Below are positions 17,002-26,871 of a DNA stretch of 64,000 bases, piece after piece. This DNA comes from Ideonella dechloratans. Lineage in GTDB: Bacteria > Pseudomonadota > Gammaproteobacteria > Burkholderiales > Burkholderiaceae_C. Numbering within the stretch: the stretch's first letter is position 1; every line of letters begins with the position of its first letter. The stretch lies in NCBI RefSeq assembly GCF_021049305.1, contig NZ_CP088081.1:2728001-2792000 (forward strand), read 5' to 3'. A program made the position numbers and the translations under genes. A model generated the notes under the pieces. The model saw only the letters and a list, made by a program, of their open reading frames with translations, was not told the DNA's origin and made no database searches.

Positions 17002-17438
17002 ATGGCATACCCACGCAAGTGCGCAATCCAAGCACCGGGCGAAGGCTGGAGAGAGCGTCTCAGGAAGTCCAAGGCTGACTTCACCAATCGTGATCTCGAT
17101 GAAATCCGCACGGACCTCGAAACAAGGTCTATGCAATGGCGCTTGACGGTGCCTCAATGGCAACCATTGCCGCACACTTCGGTGTAAACCGCCTGGAATT
17201 CATGGGCGCGTTCCATGAGGTCTGGTCTGCCGGTAATGCCGAACTCAGGGCCGTCATAGCGCAAAACTCGGTCTGGTACGGGCTAAAGTCTAATATCCCG
17301 GCTGCCAATATCTGGCTTGGCAAATCCAAGGGTGGTCTTGCCGAATCTAAGTCAGTTGACGTAGAGGCCGACGACGACTCTGAGGTCACATTAAACGTCA
17401 GTATCGTTCGGAAGCAAGAGCAGTCAGAGGACGAGTAA
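17002..17438 (+). pseudogene. Frameshifted HTH / phage terminase small-subunit-like gene
   Basis: ATG 17002 has a good Shine-Dalgarno (GGGAG, 6 bases away) and reads 41 sensible codons (to DLDEIRTDLET). From about 17124 the coding sense moves to the other frame: KVYAMALDGASMATIAAHFG and onwards, ending at TAA 17436-17438. One extra base near 17121-17126 would join them into a protein of about 145 residues. The ASMATIAAHFGVNRLEFM segment looks like a helix-turn-helix. The layout (HTH, then an IPAANIWLGKSKGG-like segment and an acidic tail) resembles phage DNA-packaging small subunits. The 100-codon downstream part could also start at ATG 17136. The family call rests on general resemblance only. 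Confidence 0.4.
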
Positions 17439-17746
17439 TGGGCGCGGCAGGGTCTGGCCGGCAGTTCACCCCATGAAATATTACCCGGCACCTCACTGAT
17501 CGACTGAAGGCCAGGGCAAAGGCAGAAGCCGTTGCACAAATCAGGGAACAACCTGGCATGGCCTTCAGTTTCGAAACACCTGACCCAAGCGACGGAATCG
17601 TCCCGGGCCTGAAGTTCAAGGGCATCCGTCAATACGCGGCATTGACGGCCAAGCTCATGTCATGTTGGTCATATCGCAGGAAGCCAAGACCCATGAGATA
17701 CAGAGAGCTGAACCGCCCCGGGTTTGACGCAGACCCGTCGACTTGA
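17438..17746 (+). pseudogene. Coupled downstream ORF interrupted by an in-frame TGA
   Basis: The stop of the preceding remnant overlaps a new start (TAATG at 17436-17440). This frame reads MGAAGSGRQFTP, meets TGA at 17474, then stays open for 90 codons. The first part (NITRHLTDRLKARAKAEA and on) is helical and protein-like. The last 30 codons are less convincing. The start-stop overlap is typical of phage structural or packaging genes, so this may be the 5' relic of the next phage gene. No family is recognised. Confidence 0.35.
17709..17727. mobile_element. Possible terminal inverted repeat of an IS3-like element
   Basis: The 19 bases beginning TGAACCGCCCCGGGTTTG resemble, from memory, the ends of some IS3-family elements in Burkholderiales. 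No transposase gene and no partner end are present in the window, so at best this is a solitary end left after deletion. Confidence 0.25.
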
Positions 17747-17752
17747 GCCAGA

Positions 17753-17765
17753 CAGACCCGGTCTG
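17753..17765. repeat. Short palindrome at the edge of the decayed island
   Basis: CAGACC and GGTCTG flank a single C. From here to the YgiQ start at 17982 I see only a GACAAT box at 17858-17863 that may be the YgiQ promoter. Confidence 0.25.
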
Positions 17766-17981
17766 GGCTGAGGTGCTGCCGCACGGACACAGCCCAAGGC
17801 CGTGAAAGACTTCGCCGGACGCCCGGTGGGGTTATCGCGCGGCCGGCCGCCAGCTGGGACAATAGGGGCTGTTTCGCCGGACGAGGCCCTGTGGCCCGCC
17901 CGGCTTTCGGTTTTTCCGCCCCGATTCCTGTTTTCCTGGTTTGTCCGGTCCCACCGTCCCGGGCCTGCACCTGCTGCCGCC

Positions 17982-20431
<2,450 letters not shown>

Positions 20432-20435
<4 letters not shown>

Positions 20436-21469
20436 GCAGCGCCCACCCCGTTCTGGTCGAGGTGCTGCGCGGGGACACGGTGGAATCCTTCCACCGCGGC
20501 TCCATCGCGGTGGTCGACGCCCACGGCCGCGTGGTCCAGGCCTGGGGCGACATCGACCGGCCCGTCTTCCCGCGCTCGGCGGTCAAGCTGATCCAGGCCC
20601 TGCCCCTGGTCACCAGCGGGGCGGCCGATGCCTTCGGCCTGAGCGAGGCCCAACTGGCCCTGGCCTGTGCCTCGCACGGCGGCGAGCCCGAGCATGTGGC
20701 CACCGCCGCCGCCATGCTGGCCCAGGCCGGCCTGGACGAGGCCGCGCTGGAATGCGGCAGCCATTGGCCCTCCTACGCCGAGGCCACCCACGCGCTGGCC
20801 CGCCAAGGCGGCACCCCGGGCGCCCTGCACAACAACTGCTCGGGCAAGCACGCGGGCTTCGTCTGCCTGGGCTGCCTGCTGGCCCGGCAACAGGGCCATG
20901 ACCCGCGGGATTTCGTGCACGGCTATGTGCAGCCCGGGCACCCGGTGATGCGCGAGGTGAGCGCGGCGCTGCAGGCGGTCACCGGGGTGGACCTGAACAC
21001 GGCCCCGCAAGGCACCGACGGCTGCTCCATCCCCACCTTCGGACTGCCGCTGCGGGCACTGGCCACCGGCTTTGCCCGCCTGGGCACGGGCCAGGGCCTG
21101 TCAACCGACCACGCCGCAGCGGCCCGGCGCCTTCGCCAGGCCATCGCCCGCCATCCCTTCATGGTGGCCGGCAGCGGGCGTTTCGACACCCGGGTGATGG
21201 CGCATTTCGGTGAGCGGGTGTGCTGCAAGGTCGGGGCCGAAGGCGTGTTCTGCGCCGCCCTGCCCGAAGCCGGCCTGGGCATTGCGCTGAAGATGGACGA
21301 TGGCAACAACGCCCGGGCCGCCGAGGTGGTGCTGGCCCGTCTGCTGCAGCGCGGGGCCGCCCGCGATGCGGCCGATCACGCGGTACTGGCCCCGCTGGCC
21401 GGGCCCACCCTGCTCAACTGGAATGGGCGGGCGGTGGGCAGTCTGCGCGCCGTCTTCGACCCCGTCTGA
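20432..21469 (+). CDS. Asparaginase (Rhizobium-type L-asparaginase II family)
   Basis: This family hydrolyses L-asparagine to aspartate and ammonia and is unrelated to the E. coli asparaginases. The 345 residues contain the family's serine-beta-lactamase-like dyad Ser49-x2-Lys52 in [13 protein letters not shown]. The other conserved segments are [19 protein letters not shown] and [14 protein letters not shown], which in the Rhizobium etli enzyme hold a zinc-binding Cys pair. It is cytoplasmic, with no signal peptide. GTG at 20432 overlaps the ygiQ stop (GTGA), so translational coupling is likely, although no functional link between the two is evident. Full length for the family. Confidence 0.9.
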
Positions 21470-21565
21470 CCGACCTGACAGGCGCGGACGGCGCGGCGGG
21501 TGCAGAATGTGGGCGGGCCGCTCGGCCCCAGTCATCTTGTTCGGATTTCTTTCGGGATGCTCCCC

Positions 21566-22045
21566 ATGCATCAGCCTTCCCCGCCCCGCACCTCCCTGAT
21601 GGCCCTGCTGGGCGCTTTGGTGCTGGCCACCGCCCCCCTGGCCCAGGCCCGCACCCAGCCCGCCGAGGCCTCGGCACCGCCCGCGGTGCACCGCCACGCC
21701 AGCCACCCCGCAGCCCAGCATGCCGGCCAGCGCACGGTGGCCAAGGCCCACAGCAAGCAACACGCGGTGGCCCAGGCGCGGACACACAAGAGCGGTGTCA
21801 AGACGACCCATGCGAGCGCCCACGGCCATGTCGCCCGGGCGGGCAGCGCCAAGGCCCATGGCCAGCACAGCACGCGGGTGGCGGCCAAGGGCGCCACGCC
21901 AACGGTGGCCCGTGCCAAGTCCCGCGCCAAGCCGCACGCCCAGACGACCGCCCATGCCGGCGGCGCGGCCAAGACCCGCAGCCAGCATGTGGCCCACCGC
22001 AGCAAGGCGCGCCACGGCGGCCACGGCAGCACCCCGCGAGCCTGA
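21566..22045 (+). CDS. Secreted His/Ala/Lys-rich low-complexity protein
   Basis: I do not recognise a family. ATG 21566 gives 159 residues: a signal peptide (about residues 1-29, SLMALLGALVLATAPLAQA) and a mature part made almost entirely of Ala, His, Lys, Arg, Thr, Ser and Gln, with many histidines spaced every 3-8 residues. It is strongly basic and has no Cys after the signal. Such composition could bind transition metals, heme or polyanions, or may be simply disordered. It is convergent with a zinc/cadmium-type ATPase gene 27 bases away whose N-terminus is also His-rich, so a periplasmic metal-buffering role is worth considering. An alternative ATG lies at 21557. Confidence 0.7.
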   Translation: MHQPSPPRTSLMALLGALVLATAPLAQARTQPAEASAPPAVHRHASHPAAQHAGQRTVAKAHSKQHAVAQARTHKSGVKTTHASAHGHVARAGSAKAHGQHSTRVAAKGATPTVARAKSRAKPHAQTTAHAGGAAKTRSQHVAHRSKARHGGHGSTPRA

Positions 22046-22059
22046 GCCCCGGGGGGCTC
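22044..22059. terminator. Hairpin between convergent His-rich gene and metal ATPase gene
   Basis: Arms GAGCCCC and GGGGCTC with a GG loop overlap the stop codon of the plus-strand gene. No T-tract. Confidence 0.4.
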
Positions 22060-22072
22060 GGCTGCCAGCCGC

Positions 22073-24514
22073 TCAGTCGCCGGACGGCGGCAGGCGGCGC
22101 AGGCGCAGTCCGTTGCCCACCACCAGCAGGCTGGCGCCCATGTCGGCGAAGACAGCCATCCACATGCTGGCACCGTCGAACACCGCCAGCGCCAGGAACA
22201 CCGCCTTGATGCCCAGCGCCAGCGCGATGTTCTGCCACAGCACCGCGTGCGTGCGGCGTGACAGCCGCACCAGCAGCGCCAGCCGACGCGGGTCGTCGTT
22301 CATCACCACCACATCGGCCGCTTCCATGGCCACATGGGTGCCGCCACCGCCCATGGCCACGCCGATGTCGGCGCCGGCCAGGGCCGGGGCATCGTTGATG
22401 CCGTCCCCCACCATGGCCACGGGCCCCAGGCGCTGCTGAAGCGCGCGGATGGCCGCCAGCTTGTCCTCGGGCAGCAACTGGGCCCGCACCTCGGCCACGC
22501 CGGCCTGGCTGGCCACCGCGTGCGCGGTGCGTTCGTTGTCCCCGGTCAGCATGACCGGCGTCAGCCCCAGGGACTGCAGTTCGGTCATGGCCTCGGACAT
22601 GCCCGGGCGCAGGGTGTCGGCCACCGCGAAGACGGCCTGCACCTGCTGGTCGATCACCAGCAGCGAGACGCTGCGGCCCTGCGCCTCGTGCACCGCCATG
22701 CGCGCCTCCAGCGCGGGTGAGCACAGCCCCAGCTCCTCGACCCAGCGGTGGTTGGCCAGGCGCACGGTGCGCCCATCCCCGCTGCGGGCCTGCACGCCGC
22801 GGCCGACCTCCGCCGCGAAGGCGTCCAGGGCCAAGGCCCCCGCGGCAGCCGGCAGCCCCGCGGCGATGGCCTGCGACACCGGGTGGTCGGAGCGGGCCGC
22901 CAGGGCCTGGGCCAGGCCGGCCCAGGCAGCGTCCGGCGCGGGTGCCAGCCATTCCTGGGCCACCAGGCGGGGCCGGCCCTCGGTCAGGGTGCCGGTCTTG
23001 TCCAGGGCCACCACGCGCAGTTGGCGGGCCTCCTCCAGGAAGCGGCCACCCTTGATCAACACGCCCTGCCGGGCCGCCGCCGCCAGCGCACTCACCACCG
23101 TCACCGGGGTGGAGATGACCAGGGCACAGGGGCAGGCGATGACCAGCAACACCAGGGCCCGGTAGACGGCGTCGAGCACCGGCCAGCCGGCCAGCACCGG
23201 CCCCAGTGCCGCCACCGCCAGCGCCAGCACGAAGACCACCGGCGTGTAGACCGCCGCGAAGCGGTCCACGAAGCGCTGGGTCGGCGCGCGCGCGCCCTGG
23301 GCCTGCTCCACGGCATGGGTGATGCGGGCCAGCAGGCTGTCGTCGGCCGGCGCGCTCACGCGCAGCTCCAGCGCACTGCTCAGGTTGATGCTGCCGGCAT
23401 AGACCGGGTCCCCCGGCCCCTTGTCCACCGGCAGGCTCTCGCCGGTGATGGGGGCCTGGTTCAGGCTGCCCTGCCCGGCCACGATCTCGCCATCCAGCGG
23501 CACCCGCTCGCCCGGGCGCAGCCGCAAGCGCGCACCCACCGCCACCGCGGCGGTGGCCACGCGCTGCCACTGGCCATCGGCCTGCAGCACCTCGGCCTCC
23601 TGGGGGGCCAGCGCCAGCAGCTCGCGCACGGCGTTGCGGGCGCGGTCCACGGCACGCGCTTCGATCCACTCGGCGATGGCATAGAGCGCCATCACCATCG
23701 CGGCCTCCGGCCAGTCGCCGATCACGAAGGCCCCGGTGACGGCCACCGTCATCAGGGCGTTGATGTTCAGACGCAGGCTGCGCAGCGCAGCCAGGCCCTT
23801 GCGGTAGGTGCCCAGGCCCGCCAGCGCGATGGCCAGCACCGCCAGCGCCATGCCGGCCAGCCGCCAGGGCAGTTCCGCCGGCGCCGTGGCGGCCAGGACC
23901 TCGGCCGCCACGGCGGCCGCGAGACCCCCGGCAAGGCGGGGCCAGACCCGCTCGGGGCCAGGGGCGGCGCCTGTGGCCAGTTCGGGCAGGCGCTCGCCCG
24001 GCATGCCCAGGCGCTTGAGCGCCGCCTCCACCGCCGGGAACAGGGTCTCGGGGGCCTGCACGCTCAGTTGGCGGCGTCCCAGGTCGAAGCGCAGGGCACG
24101 GATGCCCGCCAGAGGCTCCAGCGCGCGGCGGATCTCGGCCTCTTCGGCGCCGCAGTCCATGGCCGGCACCCGCAGGCGCAGCACCGGGCCATCGCCCGCC
24201 GCCCATGGCGGGGCTTCGCAGGCGGTCGTGCCGCAGGCATCCGCCGCGGAGGCCCCGCAGCACGACGCACCACCGCCCTCGTCGTGCCCATGGCCATGGT
24301 CGTGGTGCCCCCGGGCATGGCGTTCATGGTCGTGGTCATGGTCATGGTCGTGACCACGGTGGTCGGCGTGGTCGTGGTCGTGATCGTGATTGTGGTCGTG
24401 TGCCGGCACGGCCACGGCCGCCGGGGCCGCCGGGGCCGAGGCGTGGCCGCAGCCGCAGCCATGGGCGCAAGCCGAAGCGGGCGCAGCGTCGAGGGAAGGC
24501 AGTCGCTTGTCCAT
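22073..24514 (-). CDS. zntA: Heavy-metal translocating P-type ATPase (Zn/Cd/Pb class)
   Basis: This PIB-type ATPase exports Zn2+, Cd2+ or Pb2+ across the inner membrane. The 813 residues begin with a metal-binding extension: a Cys cluster (CAHGCGCGH), then long His/Asp runs to about residue 75, then more Cys. An HMA-like domain follows with MDCGAEE (Met119-Cys121), where a single Cys plus acidic residues replaces the usual CxxC. Catalytic features are intact: ITGES actuator loop, CPC in the transport helix (461-463), phosphorylation site DKTGTLT (Asp505), and the GDGINDAPAL hinge. Transcription starts from a MerR-type promoter shared with the divergent cadR-like gene. Lead and cadmium cannot be told apart from sequence. 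Confidence 0.93.
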   Translation of the reverse strand: MDKRLPSLDAAPASACAHGCGCGHASAPAAPAAVAVPAHDHNHDHDHDHADHRGHDHDHDHDHERHARGHHDHGHGHDEGGGASCCGASAADACGTTACEAPPWAAGDGPVLRLRVPAMDCGAEEAEIRRALEPLAGIRALRFDLGRRQLSVQAPETLFPAVEAALKRLGMPGERLPELATGAAPGPERVWPRLAGGLAAAVAAEVLAATAPAELPWRLAGMALAVLAIALAGLGTYRKGLAALRSLRLNINALMTVAVTGAFVIGDWPEAAMVMALYAIAEWIEARAVDRARNAVRELLALAPQEAEVLQADGQWQRVATAAVAVGARLRLRPGERVPLDGEIVAGQGSLNQAPITGESLPVDKGPGDPVYAGSINLSSALELRVSAPADDSLLARITHAVEQAQGARAPTQRFVDRFAAVYTPVVFVLALAVAALGPVLAGWPVLDAVYRALVLLVIACPCALVISTPVTVVSALAAAARQGVLIKGGRFLEEARQLRVVALDKTGTLTEGRPRLVAQEWLAPAPDAAWAGLAQALAARSDHPVSQAIAAGLPAAAGALALDAFAAEVGRGVQARSGDGRTVRLANHRWVEELGLCSPALEARMAVHEAQGRSVSLLVIDQQVQAVFAVADTLRPGMSEAMTELQSLGLTPVMLTGDNERTAHAVASQAGVAEVRAQLLPEDKLAAIRALQQRLGPVAMVGDGINDAPALAGADIGVAMGGGGTHVAMEAADVVVMNDDPRRLALLVRLSRRTHAVLWQNIALALGIKAVFLALAVFDGASMWMAVFADMGASLLVVGNGLRLRRLPPSGD

Positions 24515-24520
24515 GCCCGC

Positions 24521-24551
24521 ATTGCAAACCCTGTAGCAGGTGTAGAGTCAA
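24521..24551 (-). promoter_or_regulatory. MerR-type promoter/operator for the metal ATPase, 19-bp spacer
   Basis: On the minus strand TTGACT (24551-24546) and TGCAAT (24526-24521) are separated by exactly 19 bases, the over-long spacing that MerR-family activators correct by untwisting DNA. An imperfect dyad (halves ACCCTGTAG and GTGTAGAGT, 24528-24548 on the plus strand) lies in and just beside the spacer. The divergent regulator gene starts 4 bases beyond the -35. Confidence 0.8.
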
Positions 24552-24554
24552 GCG

Positions 24555-25037
24555 ATGAAGATCGGAGACCTCGCCGCCGCCACGGGCACCCCGGTGGAAA
24601 CCATCCGCTACTACGAGCGCGAGGGCCTGCTGCCCGCGCCGCCGCGCAGCGCCGGCAACTACCGGGTCTATGGCGAGGCCCATGTGCAGCGCCTGGCCTT
24701 CATCCGGCGTTGCCGCTCGCTGGACATGGCGCAGGACGAGATCCGGGCGCTGCTGGGCTACCGGGACGACCCGGCGGCCCACTGCGGCCAGGCCAATGCG
24801 GTGCTGGACGCGCACATCGGCCATGTGGAACAGCGCATTGCCGAGCTGCAGACCCTGGCCCGGCAGCTGCGCGAGCTGCGGGGGCGCTGTCAGGCGCTGC
24901 CGGGCGGCGAATGCGGCATCCTGTCCGAACTGGACCAGCCCGGTGCCGCCGGGCTGGGTGAGGCCCCGGTGGCGGCGCATGTCGAGGGGGTGCACGGCCG
25001 CATGGCGGGCCGCCATGGCCCCGGGCACAGCCACTGA
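24555..25037 (+). CDS. cadR: MerR family Cd(II)/Pb(II)-responsive regulator, CadR-like
   Basis: This dimeric activator senses a soft divalent metal and turns on the divergent efflux ATPase gene. The 160 residues have the MerR winged helix (MKIGDLAAATGTPVETIRYY), a second DNA-contact segment (NYRVYGEAHVQRLAFIRRCR) and a long dimerisation helix. The metal-binding Cys are C77, C112 and C120, almost the spacing known for CadR of Pseudomonas putida. The C-terminal tail ends in His residues (GPGHSH), as in CadR. PbrR normally has additional Cys, and ZntR has a CCxxxxHxxxxxC end, so CadR fits best. Because the operator covers its own upstream region, autoregulation is expected. Confidence 0.92.
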   Translation: MKIGDLAAATGTPVETIRYYEREGLLPAPPRSAGNYRVYGEAHVQRLAFIRRCRSLDMAQDEIRALLGYRDDPAAHCGQANAVLDAHIGHVEQRIAELQTLARQLRELRGRCQALPGGECGILSELDQPGAAGLGEAPVAAHVEGVHGRMAGRHGPGHSH

Positions 25038-25055
25038 ACGCGGCGCGGCGGGCGA

Positions 25056-26837
25056 TCAGCCCACGCAGGTGCGGTTCTTGCCGGTGCGCTTGGCCTCGTA
25101 GAGGGCCTCGTCGGCGCGCTCCAACGCCTCTTCCAGACTCTCGCCCGCCCGGTACTGGGTGACGCCGGCCGAGAAGGTGACGAACACCTCCTTGTTCTCG
25201 TGCATGAACAGGCTGGCACTGAGCTGGCGCTGCAGCCGGGTCAGGACCTGCTGGGCCTCGTCCACCGGCGTGCCCGGCAGCAGGACGACGAATTCCTCGC
25301 CGCCGAAGCGGGCCACCGCATCCACCGGGCGCAGGGAGCTGCGCACATGTTCGGCCAGGGCCTTGAGCGCCTCGTCGCCCGCGGTGTGGCCCAGGGTGTC
25401 GTTCAGGCGCTTGAAGTTGTCGATGTCCAGCAGGCCGATGGCCAGGCTCGCGCCCTCGCGGGCGATTCGGGCCTGCTCGACCTCGAACTGCTGCATCAGG
25501 CCACGTCGGTTGGCCACCTGGGTCAGGGCATCGGTGGCCACCTCGTCGGACAGGCGGCGCAGCTCGGCCTCCAGCGCCCGCACCTGGGTCTCCAGCTCGC
25601 TGGCGCGGCGGTGCTCGTCCTGCAGGCGCCCTCGGGTGGCGCTGACCAGACCGTGCACGCTGCGGCTTTCCGCCACCATCTCGCGCACCACCTCGGCCAG
25701 GCTCTCCAGCGACTGGGCGTTCTGCACCGTCTCGGCATAGCGCAGCATGCCGTCGCTGAAGCGGCCGGTGTGCTGGTCGAGTTCGCCCAGCTCGGCCAGC
25801 ATCTGCTGCAGGAGATCCTTCAGGGCCTGGCGGGCTTGCTCGCGCTCCTGGCGCAGGGCCTGCTGCCGGGCGCGGGTCTCGGCCAGCAGTTGGGCCGCCG
25901 CCTGCACGCCGCGGGCATTGGGCGTCTCGCCCAGCCGTTCCTTCAGCCCGGCCAGCTGCCCCTGCACCCAGCTTTCGTCTTCGGAGAGCTCGGCCAGGCC
26001 GCCGGCCAGCTCCTGGCTGAGCCGGTGCACCTGGTCCAGCAGATGGTGGCGATGGGCCAGCAGCCGGCGGGCCCGGCCGCAGACCTCGGCCACCGCCCCC
26101 GCCAGTTCGGGCGTGGCGCCATCCTCGGCCAGCCGCCCGGCCAGGCCGGCCAGTTCGTCGGCCAGGGCCACGGCGCGCCCGGCCTCGGGCGGCAGGGCGG
26201 CCCGGACGGTCGATTCGAGGGGCTGCACCACCGAGACCCAATGACCGTGCAAGGCCACGTCCATGACCGTCAGGCCTGCCGTGGGCGCATCGCCGGCGGG
26301 CGGGCTCGCGCTGTCTTCTGCCGTTGCCGTCGACGTGGCGTCGTCATCCAGCACGGGCATCTCGCCGTCGCTGTCCCAGGAACCGATCAGCTGGCGCAGG
26401 CGGTGCTGCAGGCGCTGCACATCGCTGCGGCTGGAGTCCAGCACCCGCTGCAGGCTTTCCTTCTTGCGGGCCACCGACCACTGCTTGCCACCACGCTCCA
26501 GGGCGCGTGTCAGGCGCTCGATGAGCTGGGCCCAGGCCTGGGCCTGGGCGGACTGGCTGTCGGACACCCGGTCGGTCAAACGCTGGGCCTGGTCCCATTG
26601 GCCCTGCAGCATGGCCTGCAGCAGTTCGGCGCGCTGGGCCGGTTCGTCCCCGAAGCGCTGGGACAGGCGCTCCAGCACGGTGCGCGCGCGCGGCGGCAGG
26701 GTGGCGGCGGCTGTGCCGCACTCCTCGGCCCAGGCCTGGGCATAGTTCTCGGGCGTGGGCTCCAGCTTGGCCACCGCCAGGCGGCGCAATGCAGCCTTGG
26801 CGATCTGGGCGGGCGTTTGTTCGGAGGTGGCGTTCAT
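25056..26837 (-). CDS. GGDEF domain diguanylate cyclase
   Basis: The C-terminal domain (about residues 425-593) makes cyclic di-GMP from two GTP. The active site reads GGEEF at 512-516, and the product-inhibition I-site RPVD sits at 503-506, five residues ahead as required, so feedback inhibition is expected. The preceding 420 residues are cytoplasmic, without membrane segments. They are helical and probably coiled coil (for example QALRQEREQARQALKDLLQQ), with an acidic linker near 165-190. No known sensor domain is recognised in the N-terminal part (LAVAKLEPTPENYAQAWAEE). The start is ATG at 26837. It is convergent with cadR and lies just downstream of the REC-PAS-GGDEF-EAL gene on the same strand. 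Confidence 0.93.
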   Translation of the reverse strand: MNATSEQTPAQIAKAALRRLAVAKLEPTPENYAQAWAEECGTAAATLPPRARTVLERLSQRFGDEPAQRAELLQAMLQGQWDQAQRLTDRVSDSQSAQAQAWAQLIERLTRALERGGKQWSVARKKESLQRVLDSSRSDVQRLQHRLRQLIGSWDSDGEMPVLDDDATSTATAEDSASPPAGDAPTAGLTVMDVALHGHWVSVVQPLESTVRAALPPEAGRAVALADELAGLAGRLAEDGATPELAGAVAEVCGRARRLLAHRHHLLDQVHRLSQELAGGLAELSEDESWVQGQLAGLKERLGETPNARGVQAAAQLLAETRARQQALRQEREQARQALKDLLQQMLAELGELDQHTGRFSDGMLRYAETVQNAQSLESLAEVVREMVAESRSVHGLVSATRGRLQDEHRRASELETQVRALEAELRRLSDEVATDALTQVANRRGLMQQFEVEQARIAREGASLAIGLLDIDNFKRLNDTLGHTAGDEALKALAEHVRSSLRPVDAVARFGGEEFVVLLPGTPVDEAQQVLTRLQRQLSASLFMHENKEVFVTFSAGVTQYRAGESLEEALERADEALYEAKRTGKNRTCVG

Positions 26838-26871
26838 GTCGGGGCGGGCGGGCAGCGCCCCGTGCGCTGGT

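Noticed and set aside
17121-17127. Programmed -1 frameshift site in the terminase-like remnant
   Set aside because: No X-XXY-YYZ heptamer in the correct register and no clear downstream pseudoknot. A simple indel is more economical in a decayed region.
24296-24420. Repetitive GGTCGTG/GGTCATG tract as a possible repeat array or CRISPR
   Set aside because: It is the coding sequence for the His/Asp runs of the metal ATPase N-terminus and has no repeat-spacer structure.
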